Notes: generated by a model not told the origin, from the letters alone. DNA of 10,090 bases from Acidobacteriota bacterium (GCA_021799405.1 JAJZAL010000188.1:1-10090); one strand, 5' to 3'. Positions 1-7,663 are shown, counted from the stretch's first letter. A program made the numbers and translations.

Positions 1-1
1 T

Positions 2-1873
2 GCCGCCAATGCCGCGCTGGAACGCTGGGCAGACGGACGCGTTACGCCCGCCGGCGCGCCGCTGGCCTGGACGCATGAGCAGGGCACACTGCTCGACGGC
101 ATCGACGCCGTGTGGTTGAACACCGTCGATCGCCGCTATTTGGAGTACATCATGAAGTCGGTCGATCCCCTGGTAGCCGCCGATGGCTCCCTGCCTGCCC
201 TGAAGCCCGGCGAGAACCGGCTCGTTGACATGCAACTTGGCCGGCAACTCATGCTTCTCTATGGCGTGACCACGCACCGGAAGTACTTCAAGGCGGCCAC
301 CGTCCTCTATGATCAGCTCTCGCATCAGCAGCGCACTCCTTCCGGAGGCTTCTGGGCGGCGCAGAACACGCCCAATCAGATGACGCTGGATGAGACCTAC
401 GAGGCGCTGCCGTTTTACGCCGATTACGCCCTGACCTATCACCATCCCGAGGCCTTCGCCGATATCACCAAACAGTTTGTGCTGTTGCAGCAGCACACAC
501 GCGACGCCAAAACCGGTCTGCTCCACCAGGCCTGGGACGAGTCAAAGCAGGAGCGCTGGGCCGAGAAATCGACCGGCGCGTCCTCGCAGGCATGGGGCCG
601 GGGCATGGGCTGGTACATGATGGCGCTCGTCGATACGCTGCCCAATTATCCTGAAAACGATCCGGGCCGGAAGCAACTCATTGCCATCCTCGCCCGGGAT
701 GCGGCTGCCGTGGCGCGGTATCAGAATGCCGCCAATGGGCTCTGGTATGAAGTCCTGGACAAAGCCGGGGCGAAGGGGAACTATCCTGAAGCGTCCGCCT
801 CCTGCATGTTCGTTTATGCGCTGGCCAAGGGCGTGCGTCTGGGCTATCTTCCCGAGCGCTACGATGCTGTTGCGGAGCGCGGCTACCGGGGCATTCTCAG
901 TCACTTTGTCACCACCGGTCCTGATGGCTCCTTCACCCTGAAAGGCACTGTCGAGCCGACGGACCTGGGCGGGACTCCCTATCACGACGGCAGCTATGGT
1001 TTCTACGCCAGCCAAAAGACCATCGCGGATAGCCCGATGGGCGTGGGAGCGTTCATCCTTGCCAGCACTGAAATTGAGAATGTCCAGAACGCCAGGCTGG
1101 GCCGCGGCAAAACAGTGATGGTCGATGCCTGGTTCAACAGCCAGAAGCGCACCGACCCCACCGGCCGCGAAATCTACTTCCACTACAAATGGGACGACTG
1201 GAGCCCCGCCGGCTTCTCGCTCTTCGGCCACATCTTCCACAACTTCGGCGCGAAGACAACGACACTCTACGCCGCACCCACCGTGGCAGGGCTGAGCAAG
1301 GCGCAGGTCTTCATCATCGCATCGCCTGACAACGTGGATAAGAATCCGCACCCGCACTATGCGAACGCGCAAGACGCCACGCAGATCGCCGCATGGGTGA
1401 AGGGTGGCGGCGTGCTGGTCATTCTCGAAAACGATACTTCCTTTGCCGACCTGGACCACTTCAACGTGGTTGCCGAGAAGTATGGCATGCACTTCAACAG
1501 CATGCTGCGCAAACACGTGATCGGGACCAACTGGGCGATGGGCAAAATCGATCTTGCTGGCAACGGCCCCATCTTTCATCATCCGTATACGATCTACGTG
1601 AAGGATGTGTGTACCATCTCGCTTAAGCCTCCAGCCACGCCGCTGCTCAAGGACGGCAGCGACATCCTGATGGCCGAGGCGAAATACGGCAAGGGGACCG
1701 TCTTTGCTTTCGTCGATCCGTGGCTCTATAACGAGTACACAGACGGGCGCAAACTGCCCGCCGAGTATCAAAACTACGCTGCCGGCGAGGAGTTCGTGCG
1801 CTGGATTCTGGAGCAGGTTCCGCATGAGGCAAAGCCGGCATCAGCGGCCAAAGCTGCGGGTGTGATGCACTAG
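2..1873 (+). CDS. GH105 unsaturated rhamnogalacturonyl hydrolase with C-terminal amidotransferase-like domain (5' truncated)
   Basis: The frame is open from the window's left edge, so the true start and any signal peptide lie outside; a GTG at 110 is internal, because family-like sequence (ACLLDGIDAVW-type region) precedes it. Counting from base 2, residues 1 to about 366 are an alpha/alpha-barrel GH88/GH105 domain. Visible motifs are LDETYEALPF (near 130), HQAWDESK (near 175-182, whose Asp matches the catalytic Asp143 of Bacillus YteR), WGRGMGWYM (198-206) and ASCMFVYALAKGVRLGYL. Family members hydrate the double bond of unsaturated galacturonyl residues left by rhamnogalacturonan lyases. 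Residues from about 370 to 611 form a second domain with alternating strands and the segment AAWVKGGGVLVILEND, resembling DUF4350 or glutamine-amidotransferase-like folds; its role is unknown. kduI, which handles the product, follows on the same strand. The fold call is confident; the exact substrate is inferred. Confidence 0.9.
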   Translation, partial: AANAALERWADGRVTPAGAPLAWTHEQGTLLDGIDAVWLNTVDRRYLEYIMKSVDPLVAADGSLPALKPGENRLVDMQLGRQLMLLYGVTTHRKYFKAATVLYDQLSHQQRTPSGGFWAAQNTPNQMTLDETYEALPFYADYALTYHHPEAFADITKQFVLLQQHTRDAKTGLLHQAWDESKQERWAEKSTGASSQAWGRGMGWYMMALVDTLPNYPENDPGRKQLIAILARDAAAVARYQNAANGLWYEVLDKAGAKGNYPEASASCMFVYALAKGVRLGYLPERYDAVAERGYRGILSHFVTTGPDGSFTLKGTVEPTDLGGTPYHDGSYGFYASQKTIADSPMGVGAFILASTEIENVQNARLGRGKTVMVDAWFNSQKRTDPTGREIYFHYKWDDWSPAGFSLFGHIFHNFGAKTTTLYAAPTVAGLSKAQVFIIASPDNVDKNPHPHYANAQDATQIAAWVKGGGVLVILENDTSFADLDHFNVVAEKYGMHFNSMLRKHVIGTNWAMGKIDLAGNGPIFHHPYTIYVKDVCTISLKPPATPLLKDGSDILMAEAKYGKGTVFAFVDPWLYNEYTDGRKLPAEYQNYAAGEEFVRWILEQVPHEAKPASAAKAAGVMH

Positions 1874-1874
1874 T

Positions 1875-1946
1875 TCTCTGACGGTTTAGACATGTATCAA
1901 TCCTGGGAAGCCGCGACGCCGGGATGCAAGTGCATGCCGTCAGAGA
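1875..1946. repeat. Long-range inverted repeat after the GH105 gene, with an alternative pairing
   Basis: TCTCTGACGG (1875-1884) is perfectly complementary to CCGTCAGAGA (1937-1946). A competing pairing also exists: GCCGCGACG (1910-1918) with CGT (1938-1940) and CGCGGC (1947-1952), enclosing the small palindrome ATGCA-AG-TGCAT (1924-1935). The two pairings share bases 1938-1946 or their flanks and would exclude each other in RNA. No U-tract follows, so a simple intrinsic terminator is unlikely. It could be an mRNA 3' structure for GH105, part of the kduI leader, or chance in GC-rich DNA. Confidence 0.4.
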
Positions 1947-1970
1947 CGCGGCCTCAAGTCAAATCGTTCT

Positions 1971-2010
1971 CGCGTGCCGGCTGTCCACCTCCTTTCCGGG
2001 CTGGCACGCG
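1971..2010. repeat. Stem-loop in the GH105-kduI spacer
   Basis: CGCGTGCCGGC (1971-1981) pairs with GCTGGCACGCG (2000-2010) over 11 positions with one mismatch, around an 18-base loop. No T-run follows. It lies in the 268-base gap between GH105 and kduI, which otherwise holds no convincing gene. A possible -10-like TAGAAT is at 2049-2054, without a credible -35. Confidence 0.45.
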
Positions 2011-2090
2011 GTACGCGACCCGTGAGACGCGCAGGATTCGCAAAGCATTAGAATGGACTTGCTTCTGGCAGTGGGTCTGAAACGGGATTG

Positions 2091-2119
2091 AGCTGGCACG
2101 GGCGGCTCCGCCACCAGCT
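2091..2119 (+). promoter_or_regulatory. Hairpin directly upstream of the kduI ribosome-binding region
   Basis: AGCTGG (2091-2096) pairs with CCAGCT (2114-2119), enclosing GGCG (2101-2104) paired with CGCC (2109-2112) and a four-base loop; the two stems are joined by an asymmetric bulge. The hairpin ends one base before the purine-rich AAGGAAAGG (2121-2129) that precedes the kduI start codons, so it sits where it could influence ribosome access or mRNA stability. Its presence also argues that the upstream in-frame TTG at 2088 is not the start. Function is inferred from position only. Confidence 0.4.
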
Positions 2120-2141
2120 GAAGGAAAGGATGGGAGAAACG

Positions 2142-2972
2142 ATGAAGACAGTTTTGATGGCTGACCCCGTGCGCTATTCGCGCATGACGACTGAGGAGAT
2201 TCGTGAAAATTTCTTGATCACGAATCTTTATGAGCCCGGCAAGCTTCATGTGAACTACGTGGATCTGGACCGCACGATCGTCGGAATCGCAGCGCCGGCG
2301 GATGCGGCCATCGCGCTGCCCACATACCCGGAACTGCGGGCGTCGTACTTTACCGAGCGGCGCGAGTTGGGCGCTCTGAATATCGGCGGCAGCGGCGTGA
2401 TCCGCGTCGAGGGCAAGAGCTACGAGCTTGAGAATCTCGATGTGCTTTACATTGGCCGCGGTAATGCCGAAGTCACCTTTGAGTCCAAAGACAAGAAGGC
2501 GCCGGCAATCTTTTATCTGCTGAGTTATCCGGCCCACACTTCGCATCCGGTTGCGCTCGTCCGCAAGGAAGAAGCCAATCCGACCACGATCGGAAGCCCC
2601 GAGACCTGCAACCAACGCACCATCCTGAAGTACATCCATCTGGGCGGAGCAAAGAGCTGCCAGTTGGTAATGGGCGTAACGCATCTGCATGAAGGCAGCA
2701 ACTGGAACACCATGCCGCCACACACGCACATGCGCCGTTCCGAGGTGTACATGTACTTCAACCTGAAGGCGGACGCGCGCGTCATGCACTTCATGGGGCC
2801 GCCGAACGAGACGCGCCACATTGTGATGGCCGACAAGGACGTGGTTGTCTCTCCCGGGTGGTCCATCCACTCCGGCGTGGGCACGCGCGCTTACAGCTTC
2901 GCCTGGGGCATGGGCGGCGAGAACCTGGATTATGCCGACATGGATCCGGCTCCGCTGGAAACCCTGCGGTAA
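2142..2972 (+). CDS. kduI: 5-dehydro-4-deoxy-D-glucuronate isomerase (KduI)
   Basis: KduI is a cytoplasmic zinc cupin isomerase. It converts 5-keto-4-deoxyuronate to 3-deoxy-D-glycero-2,5-hexodiulosonate in pectin and unsaturated-uronate catabolism. The protein is 276 residues, close to 278 for the E. coli enzyme, and aligns throughout. Metal ligands are intact: His194 and His196 (PPHTHMRRSE), Glu201 and His243 (WSIHSGVGT), with the same spacing as E. coli His196, His198, Glu203 and His245. Other family hallmarks are FTERRELGALNIGG and NQRTILKYI. I chose the ATG at 2142 (MKTVLMADPVRYS) because GGGAG lies five bases upstream and the length fits. ATG 2130 is a possible alternative that adds four residues. 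KduD, the next enzyme, is not in the window. GH105 upstream supplies the substrate, so co-regulation is plausible. Confidence 0.96.
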   Translation: MKTVLMADPVRYSRMTTEEIRENFLITNLYEPGKLHVNYVDLDRTIVGIAAPADAAIALPTYPELRASYFTERRELGALNIGGSGVIRVEGKSYELENLDVLYIGRGNAEVTFESKDKKAPAIFYLLSYPAHTSHPVALVRKEEANPTTIGSPETCNQRTILKYIHLGGAKSCQLVMGVTHLHEGSNWNTMPPHTHMRRSEVYMYFNLKADARVMHFMGPPNETRHIVMADKDVVVSPGWSIHSGVGTRAYSFAWGMGGENLDYADMDPAPLETLR

Positions 2973-3003
2973 AGCAGGGATCAGGAAACAGGGAACAAGA
3001 CAT

Positions 3004-3043
3004 GCGCCCCTTCAGGTTGCGGTTCCGAAACCTGGAGGGGCGC
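3004..3043. terminator. Probable bidirectional terminator between kduI and gnd
   Basis: GCGCCCCTTCAGGTT (3004-3018) and AACCTGGAGGGGCGC (3029-3043) form a 15-bp stem, with one G-T wobble, around a 10-base loop. It lies between the convergent kduI and gnd stops. The flanking T-content is modest on the + side (AATTTCT) and on the - side (CATGTCTTGTT), so termination may be incomplete or Rho-assisted, but position and stem strength support the call. Confidence 0.75.
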
Positions 3044-3081
3044 AATTTCTATCTCACTACGAACAAACTGAAAGCTGGCAG

Positions 3082-4542
3082 TCACACGTTATACGTGGTC
3101 GAAGAGACCCTTCCGCCATGCCCCGTCCAATTGGTATGGAAGAACTGGCCGCGGGGCTGGTCCACGCGCTCGTATGTATGCGCGCCAAAGTAGTCGCGCT
3201 GCGCCTGCAGCAGGTTGGCCGGCAGCCGCCCCGCGCGGTAGCCGTCAAAGAAGGCCAGTGCGGTAGAGAAGGCCGGCGTGGGCACGCCCATCTTAACGGC
3301 ATGCGAAACCGCCTTCCGCCACGATGACTGGTACTTGTTGACCGCGCGCGAGAAGAACTTGTCGAGCAGCAGATTATCCAGCCCCTTGTTCTTGTCGAAA
3401 GCCGCCTTGATCTTGCCCAGGAACTGGCTGCGGATGATGCAGCCGCCGCGCCACATCAGCGCGATGCCGCCCATATTCAGGTTCCAGTTATTCTCCTTGG
3501 CCGCGGCGCGCAGCAGCATGTAGCCCTGCGCATAGGAAATGATCTTGGAGCAGTAGAGCGCCCTGCGCACGTCCTCAATGAACCGGGCGCGGTCGCTTAC
3601 CTTCGTCTTCGCCGCCGGTCCACGCAGAATCTTGGCGGCCTCGACCCGCTCTTCCTTGAGCGCCGAAAGGCAGCGCGCAAAGACCGACTCGCCGATCAGC
3701 GTTACTGGCTGACCCAGGTCGAGCGAGCTGATGACGGTCCACTTGCCCGTACCCTTCTGTCCCGCCGTGTCCAGAATTTTGTCCACAAGCGGCGCGCCAT
3801 CTTCGTCTTTCTTGGCGAAGATGTGGCTGGAGATCTCGATCAGGTAGCTGTCCAGTTCGCCCTTGTTCCAGTCGGCAAAGACCTCGTGCAACTCATCGGG
3901 AGTCAGGCCCAGCCCGCGCTGCAGCAGGTCGTAGGCTTCGCAGATCAACTGCATGTCGCCGTACTCAATGCCGTTGTGCACCATCTTGACGTAGTGGCCG
4001 GCGCCGTCCTCGCCCACCCAGTCACAGCACGGCGTTCCATCTTCCACCTTGGCAGCGATCGCCTGGAAGACCGGCTTCACGTGCGGCCACGCGGCAGGAT
4101 TGCCGCCGGGCATGATTGACGGACCGCGGCGCGCGCCTTCCTCACCACCCGAAACGCCTGTGCCGATAAACAGAATGCCTTTCTCGGCTAGCGCCCTGGT
4201 GCGGCGGTTGGAGTCGGTAAAGAGCGAGTTGCCGCCGTCGATAATAATGTCGCCCGCCTCAAGGTGCGGCGCAACGTGATCAATCATCTGGTCGACGGTA
4301 TCGCCCGCCTTCACCATCAGCATCACGCGGCGCGGCCGCTTGAGCAGGCTGGTCAGCTCCTCAATCGAGTGCGCGCCGACCACTTGCGTCCCCTTCGCCT
4401 CGTTGGCGAGGAAGTCGTCGACCTTTGAAACAGTGCGGTTAAAGACGGCCACTTTGAATCCGTGGTCATTCATGTTGAGGACGAGGTTCTGTCCCATCAC
4501 AGCAAGGCCAATCAGGCCGATATCACAAGATGCATCCGCCAT
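3082..4542 (-). CDS. gnd: 6-phosphogluconate dehydrogenase, NADP-dependent, decarboxylating
   Basis: This enzyme oxidatively decarboxylates 6-phosphogluconate to ribulose 5-phosphate with NADP+ reduction, in the cytoplasmic oxidative pentose phosphate pathway. At 486 residues it matches the long bacterial and eukaryotic form. The N-terminal Rossmann domain carries GLIGLAVMGQNL (9-20) and NRT (35-37), the NADP-specifying turn. DGGNS (102-106), SGGEEGARRGPSIMPGG (131-147) and the catalytic HYVKMVHNGIEYGDMQ (183-198; Lys186, Asn190, Glu193) are intact, as is GQKGTGKWT in the helical domain. The start at 4542 (MADASCDIGL) is preceded by GGGGAG at good spacing. An in-frame extension to 4788 would overlap hutH and has no family similarity. 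Ribulose 5-phosphate is also a riboflavin precursor, but nothing links this gene directly to the RibBA-like gene here. Confidence 0.97.
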   Translation of the reverse strand: MADASCDIGLIGLAVMGQNLVLNMNDHGFKVAVFNRTVSKVDDFLANEAKGTQVVGAHSIEELTSLLKRPRRVMLMVKAGDTVDQMIDHVAPHLEAGDIIIDGGNSLFTDSNRRTRALAEKGILFIGTGVSGGEEGARRGPSIMPGGNPAAWPHVKPVFQAIAAKVEDGTPCCDWVGEDGAGHYVKMVHNGIEYGDMQLICEAYDLLQRGLGLTPDELHEVFADWNKGELDSYLIEISSHIFAKKDEDGAPLVDKILDTAGQKGTGKWTVISSLDLGQPVTLIGESVFARCLSALKEERVEAAKILRGPAAKTKVSDRARFIEDVRRALYCSKIISYAQGYMLLRAAAKENNWNLNMGGIALMWRGGCIIRSQFLGKIKAAFDKNKGLDNLLLDKFFSRAVNKYQSSWRKAVSHAVKMGVPTPAFSTALAFFDGYRAGRLPANLLQAQRDYFGAHTYERVDQPRGQFFHTNWTGHGGRVSSTTYNV

Positions 4543-4651
4543 TTGTCTCCCCAAAAAAATCATCTTATCACCGGGGGAGATGATCGAACGGTGAGCGGAT
4601 ACCCACCGGGCTGGTTGTATTCGGGCGCTCTTCGAGCCTACTATCGGGCTC
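4543..4651. promoter_or_regulatory. Divergent gnd-hutH control region
   Basis: This 109-base spacer serves two divergent genes. Visible structure includes a 7-bp inverted repeat ATCATCT (4559-4565) / AGATGAT (4578-4584) next to the gnd ribosome site, and a 5-bp repeat CGGTG (4589-4593) / CACCG (4604-4608) upstream of the hutH promoter. On the - strand, TAAGAT beside the T-run is a weak -10 candidate for gnd. Either repeat could be an operator, but no known consensus is recognised. Confidence 0.4.
4615..4644 (+). promoter_or_regulatory. Candidate hutH promoter, implying a leaderless transcript
   Basis: TTGTAT (4615-4620) and TACTAT (4639-4644) are separated by 18 bases and resemble sigma70 -35 and -10 hexamers. 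Only seven bases lie between the -10 and the hutH ATG at 4652, so transcription would begin at or within a base or two of the start codon. This agrees with the absence of any Shine-Dalgarno sequence before that ATG. Confidence 0.5.
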
Positions 4652-6190
4652 ATGGATTCCCTGATGCTTGATGGCCAGCCTCTTGCGCTGGCCGAGATTG
4701 AAGCGGTTTCGCTTGCCGGCCGGAACGTCGCGATCGCGCCCGCCGCGCTAACCCGCGTCGTTGCGAGCCGCGCATCTATTGAGCGCATTCTTGCCGCCGA
4801 TCAGACCGTCTATGGCGTCAACACCGGCTTTGGCCGGTTGTCAGATGTTCGCGTGCCGCACGAAAGCCTGGAGCGCTTGCAGACCAACCTCGTGCGCAGC
4901 CACGCCGGCGGCGTGGGACAGCCGCTCTCTGAAGCGGAAGCGCGAGCCATGCTGCTCCTGCGCGCCAATGTGCTGGCCAAGGGCTACAGTGGCTGCCGCC
5001 CGGCTCTGGTCGAGTTGCTGGTTGCGCTGCTCAACGCTGATGTGCATCCGGTCATTCCCGAGAAGGGCTCGGTAGGGGCTAGCGGCGATCTGGCTCCCCT
5101 GGCGCATCTGGCTCTGGTCGTCATCGGCGAAGGCGAGGCATTCTACAAAGGCGAGCGCCTTCCTGGCGGCGAGGCGCTGCGGCGCGCGGGATTGCGGCCT
5201 CTGGCTTTGGCCGCCAAAGAGGGCCTTGCTCTGCTCAACGGCACGCAGGCCATGACCGCTGTAGGCGCGCTGGCGGTGGCTCGCGCCCGCCGCGCGGCAA
5301 GGCTGGCCGATCTTGCCGGGGCCATGTCGCTGGAGGCGCTGATGGGTACGCCCGCCGCCTTTGATTCGCGCATCCACGCCGCCCGGCCACACGCCGGCCA
5401 GATCGCCGCCGCCGCGCATCTGATGCGGCTTATGGAAGACTCGGAGATTCGCGAAGCGCACCGCAAGCGCGACTCACGCGTGCAGGACGCCTATTGCCTG
5501 CGCTGCATGCCGCAGGTGCACGGAGCCGTGCGGGATGCGCTGGATCACGTGACCGCTGTACTGCAGGTCGAGTCCGGCTCGGCGACAGATAATCCGCTTG
5601 TCTTCGCAGAGCAATCGTCCGAAACGCCGGACCGCGGAGCGGTGCTCTCAGGCGGGAATTTTCATGGAGCACCGCTATCTTACGCCTTCGATTACGCAGC
5701 CATCGCAATGACCGATCTCGCCGGTATCGCCGAGCGGCGTATCGACCGGCTGCTCAATCCCGACATCAACGAAGGCCTGCCGGCATTTCTCTCCACCGAT
5801 GCCGGCTTGTCTTCTGGTTTCATGATGGCGCAGATTGTGGCTGCGGCCCTCATTAACGAGTGCCAGGTGCTCGCGCATCCTTCTTCCACCGGCAGCATCC
5901 CCACCAGCGGGGGCAAAGAGGATCACGTTTCCATGGGCATGACCGGGGCGCTCAAGCTCCGCCAGATCGTCGAAAATATCGAGCGCATCATCGGCATCGA
6001 GCTGATGTGCGCGGCGCAGGGCGTCGAGTTCCGCCGGCCGCTCCGTCCCAGCCGCGAGATTACCCGCGCCTGCGCCGCCGTGCGCGCGGTGGTTCCGCGC
6101 CTGGAGCAGGACCGCACACTGGCGCCGGAGATCCATGCCATCGCGGCCGCCGTGCGCTCCGGCGCATTCAACGCATGGTGCCGGGAATAA
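4652..6190 (+). CDS. hutH: Histidine ammonia-lyase
   Basis: HutH is a cytoplasmic enzyme that deaminates L-histidine non-oxidatively to urocanate and ammonia, the first step of histidine utilisation. The 512-residue length is typical. The MIO cofactor forms from Ala143-Ser144-Gly145 in GSVGASGDLAPLAHLAL. Tyr54 (VYGVNTGFG) and His84 (NLVRSHAGGVGQ) match catalytic and substrate-selecting positions in Pseudomonas HutH, and the Ser-His pair (83-84) favours histidine over phenylalanine or tyrosine. DAYCLRCMPQVHG and the segment with KEDHVSMG are also family hallmarks. The start at 4652 fits family alignment. It lacks a visible ribosome site, which a leaderless message would explain. No hutU, hutI or hutG is present, so it is solitary here. 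It converges on the GH10 gene. Confidence 0.95.
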   Translation: MDSLMLDGQPLALAEIEAVSLAGRNVAIAPAALTRVVASRASIERILAADQTVYGVNTGFGRLSDVRVPHESLERLQTNLVRSHAGGVGQPLSEAEARAMLLLRANVLAKGYSGCRPALVELLVALLNADVHPVIPEKGSVGASGDLAPLAHLALVVIGEGEAFYKGERLPGGEALRRAGLRPLALAAKEGLALLNGTQAMTAVGALAVARARRAARLADLAGAMSLEALMGTPAAFDSRIHAARPHAGQIAAAAHLMRLMEDSEIREAHRKRDSRVQDAYCLRCMPQVHGAVRDALDHVTAVLQVESGSATDNPLVFAEQSSETPDRGAVLSGGNFHGAPLSYAFDYAAIAMTDLAGIAERRIDRLLNPDINEGLPAFLSTDAGLSSGFMMAQIVAAALINECQVLAHPSSTGSIPTSGGKEDHVSMGMTGALKLRQIVENIERIIGIELMCAAQGVEFRRPLRPSREITRACAAVRAVVPRLEQDRTLAPEIHAIAAAVRSGAFNAWCRE

Positions 6191-6231
6191 GGCGGATTCA
6201 TAGGTGCGTCCTCCGCCGCATCGCGTTTTTT
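6191..6231 (+). terminator. Possible hutH terminator
   Basis: Directly after the hutH stop, GGCGGA (6191-6196) pairs with TCCGCC (6212-6217), and a run of six T follows at 6226-6231. The eight-base gap between stem and T-run and the 15-base loop are not ideal. The 46-base convergent spacer contains no other candidate. Confidence 0.45.
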
Positions 6232-6236
6232 CAGCC

Positions 6237-7403
6237 TTACCCCGCCGCCTGCCGTGACGGCGCCTCGTCAAATGCATCGCGCTCCGCAAAAAACGCCTGC
6301 GTCGGCCTGTAATCGGCATCGAAAGGCAGCGGACGCACCTGTCGATCCGGGCGCTTCTTTCTGTGGCTTTTGGTTCCGTTGAGCCATGTATGCCTGTCCG
6401 TAAAGCCCCACGTCAGCACGGCCTTCACGGCCTGATGCTGCAGAACCGTGTCCAGATAATCGCGGTACACGCCCGCCACGATGCGGTCGCGCTCGGCCGC
6501 GTCGTCCTCCGGGATGCCGTCGTCATTCACGTCCAGTTCCGTCACGTAGACCTCCAGCCCCATCTGGTGCGCCGACTCGATCAGCTCACGCAGGCCCTTG
6601 CCAAACGTGGACGACGAGACAGCCTGGATGTGCGACTGGATTCCCAGCGCGTCCACCGGCGCGCCGGCAGCCTTCAGCCGCTTCAGCAGCGCGAGCGTCG
6701 CGGCGCGCTTCTTGTCGGAGGCCTCATTGTCGTACTCGATCCCGTATTCGTTGTAGGTCAGCTTGGCATAGGGATCAGCCTGCCGGGCTGTATGGTATGC
6801 CAGTTCGAGATATTCCGGTCCGATCAACTCAAACCAGGGACTCTTGCGCAGCCCGTCGGGCCGCCCATCGGACACGTTGATCGCCTCATTGACGACGTCC
6901 CAGCTCTGAATCTTTCCCTTGTACCGGCCGCCCACGGTCAGGATGTGCTCGGTCATGATCTTCCGTGCGTTCTCTTTGGTTACCGTGCTTGCGAACCACC
7001 CCGGCAACGCCTCATGCCACACAAAGTTGTGGCCGCGGACCTTCATTCCGTGCTGCTCGGCAAAGGCCACCAGTTCGTCCGCATCGGTAAACATGAACGT
7101 ATCGGGGGTCGGCCGCAGCGGACCGAACTTCATGCAGACCTCTCCCACCACCAGGTCGTACTGCTGAGCCAGCGCCGTTTTGTAGGCGCCTTCGCTCCGC
7201 AAGGGACCAAGCCCCACGGCCGACCCGGCCAGCAGCCCACGCCGCTGCGCATGCGCCTTCAGCGATCCCGGTCCCTGAATGCCGCCGTCCGCGCTTCCCC
7301 CTTTTTTCGGTTCAGCCATCACTTGCAGAGGATGCGATCCCATCAGCGCGACTCCGCAGCTTGTCAGCGCGCCCCTCTTGATCCATTCCCGTCTCGTCAT
7401 CAT
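6237..7403 (-). CDS. Tat-exported GH10 endo-1,4-beta-xylanase
   Basis: GH10 enzymes are retaining glycosidases that cut the beta-1,4-xylan backbone. From the start at 7403 (GGAG six bases upstream; a second ATG follows at 7400) the protein is 388 residues. Residues 3-9, TRREWIK, form a twin-arginine motif followed by a hydrophobic stretch and a plausible cleavage after VMA (28-30), so export of the folded enzyme is likely. The GH10 barrel begins near LKAHAQRRG. Diagnostic segments are RGHNFVWH (123-130), WDVVNEA with acid/base Glu173, LGIQSH, VYVTELDV with nucleophile Glu289, and WGFTDRHTWL (332-341). No carbohydrate-binding module is present. The stop faces hutH 46 bases away. Endoxylanase is the best call; activity on other beta-glycans is possible in this family. 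Confidence 0.94.
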   Translation of the reverse strand: MMTRREWIKRGALTSCGVALMGSHPLQVMAEPKKGGSADGGIQGPGSLKAHAQRRGLLAGSAVGLGPLRSEGAYKTALAQQYDLVVGEVCMKFGPLRPTPDTFMFTDADELVAFAEQHGMKVRGHNFVWHEALPGWFASTVTKENARKIMTEHILTVGGRYKGKIQSWDVVNEAINVSDGRPDGLRKSPWFELIGPEYLELAYHTARQADPYAKLTYNEYGIEYDNEASDKKRAATLALLKRLKAAGAPVDALGIQSHIQAVSSSTFGKGLRELIESAHQMGLEVYVTELDVNDDGIPEDDAAERDRIVAGVYRDYLDTVLQHQAVKAVLTWGFTDRHTWLNGTKSHRKKRPDRQVRPLPFDADYRPTQAFFAERDAFDEAPSRQAAG

Positions 7404-7442
7404 GGTTTGCTCCAATCCAACTGATCTTTGCCGCTTGCTTTC

Positions 7443-7495
7443 GCTCGGATCAGTCACCCCGCCGACAGACGCCCCGATCAGGCATCTATCCGAGC
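7443..7495 (-). repeat. Inverted repeat upstream of the GH10 gene
   Basis: GCTCGGAT (7443-7450) and ATCCGAGC (7488-7495) are perfect 8-bp complements around a 37-base loop, 40 to 92 bases before the GH10 start. The same stretch contains several TGATC or GATCA copies. It could be a 5' leader structure or an operator pair for substrate-responsive control; chance is also possible. Confidence 0.3.
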
Positions 7496-7663
7496 ACAAC
7501 TGGCGCCTCGATCCCCGTTACGGCTTTGCCGGTTCCGACCGTATCTATTCGGTTCGAAGCGCAATCTGTTGTCTCGGTGAAGACGGCGTTACTCTACGCC
7601 GGTATGCCCTCGTCTGTCTACGACGGTGGGACGAGTTGATCGGCAAATTTTTCCATCACCGAT

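Noticed and set aside
542..1825. Long - strand open frame (427 codons) opposite GH105
   Set aside because: It is the antisense shadow of a clearly homologous GH105 protein in GC-rich DNA; its translation shows no family-like motifs.
1892..2080. 62-codon open frame in the GH105-kduI spacer
   Set aside because: No ribosome site, unusual Cys/Arg/Pro-rich composition, and the stretch is better described by its inverted repeats.
2076..2090. KdgR-like half site (TGAAAC) before kduI
   Set aside because: Only one half of the palindrome is present; six bases are expected by chance.
2088..2141. TTG start adding 18 residues to KduI
   Set aside because: It would place the 2091-2119 hairpin inside the coding region and exceeds the family length; ATG 2142 has a better ribosome site.
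4543..4788. N-terminal extension of gnd by 82 residues
   Set aside because: It overlaps the divergent hutH start, is unlike 6PGDH, and a good ribosome site precedes the ATG at 4542.
7341..7403. Lipoprotein signal (LTSC) in the GH10 N-terminus
   Set aside because: Only about three hydrophobic residues precede the Cys; the twin-arginine motif with later cleavage fits better.
6363..7424. Long + strand open frame (353 codons) opposite GH10
   Set aside because: Antisense shadow of the xylanase, whose catalytic motifs are intact on the - strand.
7530..7565. tRNA-like T-arm (GGTTCGAAG)
   Set aside because: The flanking five bases do not pair and no acceptor, D-arm or anticodon arm can be built.
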